Source of the DNA: Lewinellaceae bacterium
GTDB lineage: Bacteria; Bacteroidota; Bacteroidia; Chitinophagales; Saprospiraceae
DNA length: 64,000 nt
Assembly (NCBI GenBank): GCA_020636275.1
Contig: JACJYD010000001.1
Span: 682,001-746,000, forward strand
Direction of reading: 5' to 3'
The position numbers were made by a program, and so were the translations under genes. The notes below the pieces were generated by a model. The model saw only the letters and a list, made by a program, of their open reading frames with translations. It had not been told where the DNA came from and made no database searches. Numbering within the stretch: position 1 is the first letter of the stretch; the number at the start of each line of letters is the position of its first letter. Positions 45,353 to 53,365 of this stretch are shown here, piece by piece.

Positions 45353-46967
45353 TTTCCATTAAAAACCGGGGAGGCGTCCGCTGCGGGCTCGCCTGCTCGA
45401 AGGCATAGGCCAACTTCAGGAGCGTGGGCTCCGACCAGGCTTTTCCGTATAAACTGATCCCGACAGGCAGCCCGTGCACGGCGCCGGCCGGCACCGTAAT
45501 GCAGGGATACCCCGCCATGGCGGCCGTGCCGTAGCCCTTGCCGCCGCTGAGGTAGCGGTCGCCATTGACCTTGTCGGTGGTCCAGGCCGGGCCCTCTGCG
45601 GGTGCGAGAATGGCATCCAGCCGGTGTTCGGCCATCACCCGGTCGATGCCCTCGTCGCGGGTCAGCCGGCGGACCTTTTCCAGGGCTTCCCGGTACTCGG
45701 GGGTATTCAGGTCGCCTTTTTCCTCGGCCAGGACCAGGATCTCCTGCCCGAACCAGTTCAGGTTGGCCTCGGGATTGGCCAGATTGAAGTCGATGATGTC
45801 CTGCAGGGAATGCACGGCCACGTCGGCCGTCGTGCCGGCCAGGTATTTATTGAGCCCGTCTTTGAACTCGTACAGCAGGATCTGGTACTCTTCATGATCG
45901 ATATTTCCTTCGTAAACCCGTTCCAGGTCGATCAGTTCGGCTCCCTGGGCGCGCATCAAGTCCAGGGTTTCTTCCAGCACCCGGTCCACCTTTTCGTGAA
46001 AGCCGAAGGCACTGCGGTCGACTCCGATCCGGGCGCCTTGAAGCCCGTTCGGGTCGAGGAAGGCCGTGTAGTCGGCATGCGATTTCCCTTCGCTTGCCGC
46101 CGTAGCCGCATCGCGCGGATCGACGCCGGTGAGGGCGCCCAGCAGGATTGCGGCGTCGCGGACCGTGCGGGCCATGGGGCCGGCCGTGTCCTGGGTGTGG
46201 GAAATGGGAATAATACCCGAACGCCCCACCAGTCCGACCGTAGGCTTGATCCCCACGATGCCGCAGATGGAAGAAGGCGAGATCACCGAGCCGTTGGTTT
46301 CGGTGCCAATCGCCACTGCACACATATTGGCCGCCACCGCCGCGGCCGAACCGGAGCTCGAGCCGCTGGTGTTACAAGTCAGTACATAGGGGTTGCGGGT
46401 CTGTCCGCCGCGGCCGCTCCAACCGCTGGAGGAGCGGGTCGAGCGGAAATTGGCCCATTCACTGAGGTTGGCCTTGCCCAGAATGATGGCGCCCGCCGCC
46501 CGAAGGCGTTCGACGACCCAGGAATCCTGGCGGGCGATGTGGTGCTCCAGAGCCAGCGCCCCGGCGGTGGTCATCATCCGGTCGGCCGTATCGATATTAT
46601 CTTTGACCAGCACGGGGATGCCGTGCAAAGGGCCCCGCACTTTCCCCTCCGCCCGTTCGCGGTCGAGGGCGTCGGCGATGTCGAGGGCTTCGGGGTTCAA
46701 CTCAATGACGGCATTCAGCCCCTGCGGTCCGTCGTTGATCGCCCGGATCCGGGCCAGGTACTTTTCGGTGATCGACCGGGCGCTGAGCCGGTGATCGGCC
46801 ATAGCAGCCTGGAGCGCCTCCAAAGTGGTTTCATTCAATTCAAATGTGGAAATACCGGCGGTTTCTTCTCCTGAAGAAGGGACCGGATCGAGGCAGGCCG
46901 TAAGGGTCAGCCCCGGGAGGGTTAAACCGCCTAAGGTAGACAACTGGATAAAGGTTCTTCGTTTCAT
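45345..46967 (-). CDS. Amidase signature family enzyme, lipoprotein with Tat-like start
   Basis: 540 residues. The Ser-Ser-Lys triad is visible: Lys122 in GIPVLVKDNID, the cis-Ser in SGSSSGSAAA (203-205) and the nucleophile Ser227 in GTETNGSVIS. The start MKRRTFIQLSTLGGLTL has a twin Arg and leads to the lipobox LTAC (Cys25), so it is probably exported, perhaps by Tat, and lipidated. Amidases of this class hydrolyse amide bonds of varied small molecules or peptides; the genomic context gives no substrate. Confidence 0.9.
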   Translation of the reverse strand: MKRRTFIQLSTLGGLTLPGLTLTACLDPVPSSGEETAGISTFELNETTLEALQAAMADHRLSARSITEKYLARIRAINDGPQGLNAVIELNPEALDIADALDRERAEGKVRGPLHGIPVLVKDNIDTADRMMTTAGALALEHHIARQDSWVVERLRAAGAIILGKANLSEWANFRSTRSSSGWSGRGGQTRNPYVLTCNTSGSSSGSAAAVAANMCAVAIGTETNGSVISPSSICGIVGIKPTVGLVGRSGIIPISHTQDTAGPMARTVRDAAILLGALTGVDPRDAATAASEGKSHADYTAFLDPNGLQGARIGVDRSAFGFHEKVDRVLEETLDLMRAQGAELIDLERVYEGNIDHEEYQILLYEFKDGLNKYLAGTTADVAVHSLQDIIDFNLANPEANLNWFGQEILVLAEEKGDLNTPEYREALEKVRRLTRDEGIDRVMAEHRLDAILAPAEGPAWTTDKVNGDRYLSGGKGYGTAAMAGYPCITVPAGAVHGLPVGISLYGKAWSEPTLLKLAYAFEQASPQRTPPRFLMEII

Positions 46968-47090
46968 AAAGGACGCCTTTAATAAAAAGAGGGAAACGCA
47001 GGGCGGCCGACAAAAATGAAATTTTTCCAGCTGACCTTACGTTCTAATTATTTAGTAAACTTACGGATTCATTTGAGAGAAGAGAAAACT

Positions 47091-47846
47091 ATGCGTCGAT
47101 TTGCCATTACCGACATTCATGGCTGTTTAAATACGTTCCAGGCTTTGCTGGACAAAATAGCCTTCTCCCACCAGGATCAACTATTCCTGCTGGGCGATTT
47201 CATCGACCGGGGGCCCGACAGTAAAGGTGTAATCGACTATATCCTCCACCTTCAACAGACGGGTTACCAGGTTCATTGCCTTCGAGGCAACCACGATCAG
47301 ATGCTGCTCGATGCCCGCGATCACGACGACAGCCACGCTTTCTGGCTCATCAATGGGGGGAAGGCGACGCTGAAGAGTTTCGGCGTGGATCATGCTTCCG
47401 ATATCCCGGAGCTCTATTTCGATTTTTTACAGGGACTGTCCTATTATTTCGAAGTAGACAACTATATCCTCGTGCATGCCGGGTTGGATTTTCGCTTTGA
47501 AGACCCCTTTTCCGGCCTCCACAGTATGCTTTGGGCCCGCAATTGGTACGGAAACATCAATTACAGCTGGCTGGGTGACCGGATCATCCTGCACGGACAT
47601 ACGCCTATGTTCCGCGAAGAGGTTGAGGAACAACACCGGATGTTGGCCCGCCAGAAATTTATCGGCATCGACAACGGATGCGTGTATACGGAAACCCATT
47701 CCCGCCAGGGACTCGGCGCCCTCTGCGCGTTCAACCTCGATGACCGGAGCCTTACCTTTGTTGAAAATTCGGAGCCGGAATCCGAAGAAACGGTCAATAA
47801 ACCGAAGAGCCGTCTGGCGGCTATTTGGTCCCTGCTCTCCTTTTGA
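47091..47846 (+). CDS. PP2A/ApaH-type metallophosphoesterase (serine/threonine phosphatase family)
   Basis: Start at ATG 47091 (MRRFAITDIHGCLNTF), preceded by GAGAGAAGAG; an upstream in-frame ATG at 47016 would add 25 residues without family similarity. 251 residues. Metal-binding motifs: DIHGC, GDFIDRGPDSKGV, LRGNHDQML, LVHAGLD and ILHGHTP, the full calcineurin-like set with two metal ions. Family members dephosphorylate proteins or hydrolyse Ap4A. Cytoplasmic. No regulatory domain. Confidence 0.92.
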   Translation: MRRFAITDIHGCLNTFQALLDKIAFSHQDQLFLLGDFIDRGPDSKGVIDYILHLQQTGYQVHCLRGNHDQMLLDARDHDDSHAFWLINGGKATLKSFGVDHASDIPELYFDFLQGLSYYFEVDNYILVHAGLDFRFEDPFSGLHSMLWARNWYGNINYSWLGDRIILHGHTPMFREEVEEQHRMLARQKFIGIDNGCVYTETHSRQGLGALCAFNLDDRSLTFVENSEPESEETVNKPKSRLAAIWSLLSF

Positions 47847-47880
47847 AGAAGGAAGAGCAGCGCATAAATTGACCCCGTCC

Positions 47881-48822
47881 TCATTTATTCTTTACCTGGA
47901 TCACCTCCGCCGCAATACTGACCGCGATCTCCTCCGGCGTCCGGCTGCGGATGGGCAGACCGATGGGAGTGTACACCCGCTCCAGGCGTTCTTCCGGGAT
48001 CCCTTTTTCCCGAAACCGGCGAAATATAGTATGGGCCTTCCCCTTGCTCCCCAGCATGCCGAGGTAGCGCAGGTCCTTTTCCAGTAATTGCTCCAATACC
48101 AGCGCGTCGCTTTCGTGGCCGGCCGTCAGGATGATCACGTATACCTGCGGACCTTCGGGCACGAGGCTTCCGATCTGGCCATAGTCCACCGCCTCTTTTC
48201 GCCAGGCATAAGGATTGTCGGAAAACCCCGGCAACTCCGGCCGGTCGTCGAACAGGGCGATCCGAAAGCCCAGGAGGCTGAACTGCCGGCAAACGGCCTG
48301 CCCTACGTGTCCGGCGCCAAAGAGGTAAAGCGTGGGCGGCTCGCCCAGCGGCTCCTCGTATTGCCAATTGGTATCCGCCTTTCGGTAAAAAAAGGGTCCT
48401 GCCGGAGCGGAGCGGTTTTCTTCGAAAAAAAAGCCTCCGGGCCCCAAGCGCAGCACTCCTGCCCGGCCTTCGGCGATCGCTTCGATGAGTGGCTTCTCTT
48501 TTTCGCCTAACGAGACGAAAGCCACCCACTGATTCCCCATGCAATGCATGCCCGAAGCGTTCTCCGTCGCTTCCGGGCGGTGGTTTTGATAGCGGAGATA
48601 AGGCGCCGGCAGTTCTTCGCGGAGGAATCCGGCCGCCTGCTGCAACAAGTTGTGCTCCATCACCCCGCCGCCGACCGTACCGGTCCAGGCGCCATCTGCC
48701 GCCAGGGCGAGTTTAAAGCCCTGCCGGCCGGGACTGCTGCCGCGGCTTTCCACTACGACCAGCAGTTGCACCCCCTGGCCGGACTGTAGTTTTTCTGAAA
48801 TAAAGGTCCAAATTTCCATCAT
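47881..48822 (-). CDS. xdhC: XdhC-family molybdenum cofactor maturation protein
   Basis: 313 residues. The N-terminal XdhC/CoxI domain has VVVESRGSSPGRQGFKLAL and TVGGGVMEHNLL; the C-terminal XdhC Rossmann domain has LYLFGAGHVGQAVCRQF, LFDDRPEL and YLGMLGSKGKA, and ends with GLPIRSRTPEEIAVSIAAE. XdhC binds Moco, helps its sulfuration and inserts it into xanthine dehydrogenase. Last gene of the operon, 39 bases after the Mpv17-like membrane gene and in line with xdhB and xdhA. Confidence 0.92.
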   Translation of the reverse strand: MMEIWTFISEKLQSGQGVQLLVVVESRGSSPGRQGFKLALAADGAWTGTVGGGVMEHNLLQQAAGFLREELPAPYLRYQNHRPEATENASGMHCMGNQWVAFVSLGEKEKPLIEAIAEGRAGVLRLGPGGFFFEENRSAPAGPFFYRKADTNWQYEEPLGEPPTLYLFGAGHVGQAVCRQFSLLGFRIALFDDRPELPGFSDNPYAWRKEAVDYGQIGSLVPEGPQVYVIILTAGHESDALVLEQLLEKDLRYLGMLGSKGKAHTIFRRFREKGIPEERLERVYTPIGLPIRSRTPEEIAVSIAAEVIQVKNK

Positions 48823-48861
48823 TTTTGTTCTTCACCCTTCCTTTACTAAAGCACCAACTTT

Positions 48862-49347
48862 TCAAAAGAAGACAATACTCAACGCATAGTATATCGCCAT
48901 CAAGGCCGAAAAAACGGCACTGGCGAAAAAACGCCAGGGCAACCTGACCACGTTCTGGATCACATAATTGCCCAGGAGCGACAAGGGGATATTCACCAAA
49001 AAAGAAATGGAGGCGACCCGGAGCAGATCCCAGGAAAGGCTTTGCCAGTGGCCGGAAAAAAGCTCGATAAAAAACAGGTGGCGGGCGATCCACAAGGGGT
49101 TGAAATAGAGAATGGCCAGGAGGGTCTTTTGGAGCGACGCCGGCCCTCTTTTCCGCGTTGCCACCTGCCGTTCGATCCAGTTGAAATAATTGGGGATCTC
49201 GAAAGCGTAGAGCGTAGCGCCCACGAGGGAAATCCCCAACAGGCGGCTCCACAGGAAATCGCCGAGCAGGAGGGCCGCTACGGTGTCGCCTGCGGTGTAG
49301 ATGAGCGCCCCTCGCAGGATATTGGCCCAGGTGTATCGCCGGCTCAA
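48862..49347 (-). CDS. Mpv17/PMP22-like membrane protein within the xanthine dehydrogenase operon
   Basis: 161 residues in four hydrophobic segments. No ATG lies in the frame near the end of xdhB; the best start is TTG at 49347, which overlaps the xdhB stop as TTGA, the coupling pattern also seen (ATGA) between xdhA and xdhB. ILRGALIYTAGDTVAALLLG and VGATLYAFEIPNYFNWIERQ resemble the GD.xAQ and GP..H.WY..L motifs of Mpv17/PMP22, and NPLWIARHLFF...WRFFASAVFSALMAIYYAL its C-terminal part. The family match is weak and rests on memory. A role in purine transport or membrane anchoring is guesswork. Confidence 0.6.
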   Translation of the reverse strand: MSRRYTWANILRGALIYTAGDTVAALLLGDFLWSRLLGISLVGATLYAFEIPNYFNWIERQVATRKRGPASLQKTLLAILYFNPLWIARHLFFIELFSGHWQSLSWDLLRVASISFLVNIPLSLLGNYVIQNVVRLPWRFFASAVFSALMAIYYALSIVFF

Positions 49348-51599
49348 AGCGGGTCGGTTTCGGACGGGTAAAGGGCCAGCAGCAGGCGCTCGGGGGTAAG
49401 GGGCGCTTCGAAGGGCAGGTGCAGCCCGGGCCGGAATGCCCGCATGGCGTTGCGCAGGGCGTGGTAGGCGCCGATGCCGTAGAGGAAAGGCGGCTCCCCA
49501 ACAGCCTTCGACCCCAGGATAGCCAGGGGCGGACCGGCTGCGTTCAGCATTTCGTAACGCACCTCCTTCGGCGCGCTGCCCATGTCGGGCACCTTGTAGG
49601 CCGAGAGGGAGTTGGACAACAGCCGGCCCTCGGCGTCGTAGCGCACTTCCTCCAGCGTCAGCCAGCCGATGCCTTGTGCCAGCCCCCCTTCCAACTGTCC
49701 CTGGTCGATCGCCGGGTGGAGGCTGTTGCCGAAATCGTGGACGATCTCCACGCGGTCGATCTCGTAGCGACCCCGGAGGACATCCACGGTAGCGGTAACC
49801 AGGGCCGTGCCGTAAACGTGGTAGGCGAAGGGGCTCCCCTTTTCGAGGGCCCGGTCGAAATGGATGTCCGGGGTGGCATAGTGCCCTTGTGCGCTGAGAT
49901 TGACGCGCTGCAGAAAGGCTTCGGCGACGAGGGCTTCCCAGGTCAGATCGCCGGGGCGGCCCGATAGCCAGACCCGCTCCCCGCGGATCTCCAGCGTGGC
50001 CGGATCGGATTGGAGCATCTTTCCCGCCGTTTCGAGCAGGCGCTGCAGGAGTTGGGTGCAGGCGTGCTGCACCGCTTTTCCGTTGAGATCGGCGCCCGAA
50101 CTGGCAGCGGTAGGGGAGGTGTTGGCCACCCGGTTGGTATCGGTGGGTTCCATTTTGATGCGCGAGGGCTGCACGGATAGCGCCCGGCCTGCCACCTCCA
50201 TGAGTTTGGCATGCACGCCCTGCCCCATTTCCACCGCGCCGGTGTTGAGGCCGATACTGCCGTCCTGGTAGATATGCACGAGGGCGCCCGCCTGATTCAT
50301 CGGGGTCTTGGTAAATGAAATGCCGAAACAGATGGGCATCATCGCCAGGCCTTTTTTCAGCAAGGCGGACTGCCGGTTGAAGGCTTCGACCTCTTTTTCC
50401 CGAAGGGGAAGATCGTAAGCGGCTTTGGCGCGCTCCCAGCAAGCCCTCGCCCGGGGCGCTTCGGCGCGTTGGCCGTAGGGAAACTCGTCGCCCTCCGCCA
50501 GCAGGTTCTTTTCCTGGATCTTGTGGGCGGGGATACCCAGGCTTTCAGCGGCCTGCGCGATGGCCGCCTCGATGACGAAGAGCGCCTGCGGTCCGCCGAA
50601 GCCGCGAAAGGCGGTGTAGGGCGGCACGTTGGTGCGGCAACTGTAAGCCGTGGCTTTTACATGGGGAATGAAATAGGAATTGGTGGCATGGAATAGCGTG
50701 CGCTCCAGGATGGCGGGCGACAGATCGGCTGCGGCGCCGCCGTCCTGCAGGAAGGTCGCTTCATAGCCCAGAATGTGCAGGTCCTCCGACAGGCCGATTT
50801 TGTAGAGCGAGCGGTAGGGGTGCCGTTTTCCAGTCATGTAGAGGTCGTCGTGGCGGGAGAGCAGCAGTTTGACCGGCCGATGCAGATGCCAGGCGGCAAG
50901 GGCTGCCAAACAGGCCCAGGCGGTGGCCTGGTCCTCTTTCCCTCCGAATCCGCCGCCCAGCCGGCCCACTTCCACCTCGATCCTGTGCATGGCCAGCCCC
51001 AGGATGCGGGCGACGATGCGTTGAACCAGCGTTGGGCCCTGGGTCGAAGAGTAGAGCTTCATGGCGGCATTTTCGAGCGGTACGGCGTAAGCGCCCTGCG
51101 TCTCGAGATACAGATGCTCCTGGGCGCCGGTGGCGGCTGATCCCTCGAAAATATGGGCACAATCTTTCCAGACGGCATCAACGTCGCCGAGCCGGAACGT
51201 GCGGGGCGGGAAGAGGAAAGCGCCCTTTTCAAAAGCCTCTTCTACGTCGGTGATGGCGGGCAGAATCTCGTACTGAAGGCGGATCTTGGAGCGGGCCTGC
51301 CGGGCGGTGTGTGCATCTCCGGCCACGATCAGAAAGACGGGCTGGCCGCGAAAATGGAGGATCTCCTCCGCCAGCAGCGGTTCGTCGGGCAGGATGCCGC
51401 CGATCTGGTTTTCACCGGGAATATCGGCCGCTGCGAAAATGGCCACTACGCCGGGCAGATCCCTCGCTTCCGACAGATCGGCCCCGGTGATCCGGCCGTG
51501 CGCCACGGGCGAGCCGAAGACCACGGCATGCAGGGTATCCTTCAACTCCGGAATGTCGTCGAGGAAACGGGATTGACCGGTGACGTGGGCTGAATTCAT
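49344..51599 (-). CDS. xdhB: Xanthine dehydrogenase, molybdopterin-binding subunit
   Basis: 751 residues. Family landmarks in order: GQSRFLDDIP, AHGRITGADLSEARDLPGVV, GQPVFLIVAGD, TQGAYAVPLENAAMKLYSST with LGGGFGGKEDQA, YRTNVPPYTAFRGFGGPQAL, GAVEMGQGVHAKLMEVAGR and GEPPFLYGIGAYHALRNAM, the last holding the catalytic Glu. It oxidises hypoxanthine or xanthine at the molybdenum centre and passes electrons to the small subunit. The start overlaps the xdhA stop (ATGA) and the stop overlaps the next gene, so the order xdhA, xdhB, membrane gene, xdhC is one operon. Confidence 0.95.
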   Translation of the reverse strand: MNSAHVTGQSRFLDDIPELKDTLHAVVFGSPVAHGRITGADLSEARDLPGVVAIFAAADIPGENQIGGILPDEPLLAEEILHFRGQPVFLIVAGDAHTARQARSKIRLQYEILPAITDVEEAFEKGAFLFPPRTFRLGDVDAVWKDCAHIFEGSAATGAQEHLYLETQGAYAVPLENAAMKLYSSTQGPTLVQRIVARILGLAMHRIEVEVGRLGGGFGGKEDQATAWACLAALAAWHLHRPVKLLLSRHDDLYMTGKRHPYRSLYKIGLSEDLHILGYEATFLQDGGAAADLSPAILERTLFHATNSYFIPHVKATAYSCRTNVPPYTAFRGFGGPQALFVIEAAIAQAAESLGIPAHKIQEKNLLAEGDEFPYGQRAEAPRARACWERAKAAYDLPLREKEVEAFNRQSALLKKGLAMMPICFGISFTKTPMNQAGALVHIYQDGSIGLNTGAVEMGQGVHAKLMEVAGRALSVQPSRIKMEPTDTNRVANTSPTAASSGADLNGKAVQHACTQLLQRLLETAGKMLQSDPATLEIRGERVWLSGRPGDLTWEALVAEAFLQRVNLSAQGHYATPDIHFDRALEKGSPFAYHVYGTALVTATVDVLRGRYEIDRVEIVHDFGNSLHPAIDQGQLEGGLAQGIGWLTLEEVRYDAEGRLLSNSLSAYKVPDMGSAPKEVRYEMLNAAGPPLAILGSKAVGEPPFLYGIGAYHALRNAMRAFRPGLHLPFEAPLTPERLLLALYPSETDPL

Positions 51600-52969
51600 A
51601 AGTTTATTTCAAGAAAATGCGCAGCCATCAGTTGCCGCAACAACAATCGTTTATACGTCGCGCTGCCCCGGATATCGCTGATCGGACGGATCTCTCCCTG
51701 GGCGATGGCCTGGGCTTGTTTCAGGGCTTCTGCATCGGGGGTCTTTCCTTCCAGAAAGCGGGAAGTGGCCTCCAGGAACAAGGGCGTCGGGCCGACCCCT
51801 CCAGCCGAAAGACGGGCCTGTGCGATCCGTCCGTTCAGCAGGCGGAGGCTCAGGGCGGAGTTGACGCTGGCAATATCGAGATGCCGGCGCTTGCATACCT
51901 TTTCGAAGTGAAAACGCATATCGGCGTCCGGCAGGTCGACGCGGAGGGCGGCGATGCGTTCTCCGGGCCGGAGGTCGAGTTTTTTATAATCGAGAAAAAA
52001 ACGGGAAAGCGGGAGTTCGCGCCATCCGCCGGGACCGTGCAGTACCAGGGTCGAGTCGAGCGCCAGGAAAAAGATGGCCCAGTCGGCGATCGGAGAGGCG
52101 TTGGCCAGGTTGCCCCCCAGCGTGCCCATGTTTCGAATGGGCGTGGAGGCGATGAGGTGGCCGTAGGCTTCCAGGTTGGGGAAGCGGTCGCGGAGACCGG
52201 GATGCCGGAGGATCTCCGTCGCGGTGACCTCGGCGCCGATCGTGCACCGGTCGCCATCTATGCGGATGCCGCTCCATTCGGGGGCATTCCGGAAAGGGGC
52301 GGCTACGGTGTGGAGCAGCGCATCCGGGCGTTGCACGAAGAGGTCGGTGCCGCCGGCAACCAGGACCGGAGCGGACGCCTTTTCCGGTGCGAAAGGAGAG
52401 ATAGCGGCGAGCCGTTCGGCCATTTTTGAAAAAAACGCGGGCAAAAAACCGTGTTCGATGAGCCAGGGTATGGGCCGGTCGGCCGGGGCGGCCGGCAATT
52501 TCGAAAAGAGCTCCCCGGTTGCCCGTTTCAGCGACTGGTAGCCCGTGCAGCGGCACAGGTTGCCGTCGAGGGCGGCGAGGGCGCGCTCGGCGGTGAGGGT
52601 TTCGCCGGACAGACATAGGGCGGTGAGCGCCATGGCGATACCGGGGGTGCAGAAGCCGCACTGGATCGCCGCGTGGTCGACCAGGGCGGATTGCACCGGC
52701 GTCGGGGCCACCGTGCCCAGGCCTTCGATCGTGACGATGTGCCGGCCGTGAATATTGACCAGTGGGGTCAGGCAGGAAACGATGCTGTGGTAGTGCAATG
52801 CGCCGTGTTGCAGGCGGCCTTCCAGCACAAGACAGGCGCCGCAATCGCCTTCGCGGCAGCCGATTTTAGTGCCCGTTTGGCCCTGGTCATAGCGGATGAA
52901 GTCCAGCAAGGGGAGCCCTGCGGGCGAGGAAGTGCGGATGTGTTGATCGTTTAGCCAGAATTCGATCAT
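51596..52969 (-). CDS. xdhA: Xanthine dehydrogenase small subunit (2Fe-2S and FAD)
   Basis: ATG at 52969 (MIEFWLNDQH) is taken as start; a GTG at 52975 would add two residues. 457 residues. N-terminal plant-type ferredoxin GCREGDCGACLVLEG and the second cluster QCGFCTPGIAMALTAL...GNLCRCTGYQ; then the FAD domain with VLVAGGTDLFVQRPD and MGTLGGNLANASPIADW; C-terminal CO-dehydrogenase flavoprotein domain with RRHLDIASVNSALSL. Same arrangement as in bacterial XdhA, with two protein chains (XdhA, XdhB). It transfers electrons from the molybdenum site to NAD+. First gene of the operon. The region upstream contains only a repeat element. Confidence 0.95.
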   Translation of the reverse strand: MIEFWLNDQHIRTSSPAGLPLLDFIRYDQGQTGTKIGCREGDCGACLVLEGRLQHGALHYHSIVSCLTPLVNIHGRHIVTIEGLGTVAPTPVQSALVDHAAIQCGFCTPGIAMALTALCLSGETLTAERALAALDGNLCRCTGYQSLKRATGELFSKLPAAPADRPIPWLIEHGFLPAFFSKMAERLAAISPFAPEKASAPVLVAGGTDLFVQRPDALLHTVAAPFRNAPEWSGIRIDGDRCTIGAEVTATEILRHPGLRDRFPNLEAYGHLIASTPIRNMGTLGGNLANASPIADWAIFFLALDSTLVLHGPGGWRELPLSRFFLDYKKLDLRPGERIAALRVDLPDADMRFHFEKVCKRRHLDIASVNSALSLRLLNGRIAQARLSAGGVGPTPLFLEATSRFLEGKTPDAEALKQAQAIAQGEIRPISDIRGSATYKRLLLRQLMAAHFLEINL

Positions 52970-52994
52970 GGACACAAGATAATGAAATATGAGT

Positions 52995-53343
52995 CATGCG
53001 AATCAGGTGCTAAATTTTCATAATAACATCTTTTTAGGAAGATCAAATAATCCCCGGATTTCATCCGGAGCTATTCATGTTAAATCCCTGCCGGGATTTT
53101 TTGTCGAGGCACTAAAATTACCCGCAGGGACGGCATGTGAAATAGGTGTTGTCTGCGCAATTTTATAATTAGCTACAGGCTATTCCTTCCCTGTAAGACG
53201 ATGGTGCCAAAATATTTTGGCACACCACTGGTGCGCTAAATTTATTTGGCGCGGGAAAAGCCGGCTTTGCGCGGTCTAAAGCTAGAACTTTACAGCCCTG
53301 CCCTAGCGGGGCTTATAAGGTATCATGCTGAAATCTTCATCAA
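52995..53343. mobile_element. Second, rearranged copy of the MITE-like element
   Basis: The left end CATGCGAATCAGGTGCTAAA (52995-53014) matches the terminal repeat of 9174-9524. The core 53157-53304 is about 90 percent like 9294-9443 by eye, including the perfect palindrome GTGCCAAAATATTTTGGCAC (53204-53223). An inverted module (to 53343) corresponds to 9213-9273, but the right terminal repeat is not found. The part 53040-53150 differs from the first copy and carries short GC hairpins (CCGGATTTCATCCGG). No gene lies between 52970 and 53365. Confidence 0.65.
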
Positions 53344-53365
53344 TTTCCTCGCCGCGCCACATGCG

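Noticed and set aside
45474..46874. 466-codon forward frame over the amidase
   Set aside because: Antisense to a full amidase-signature gene with its triad intact.
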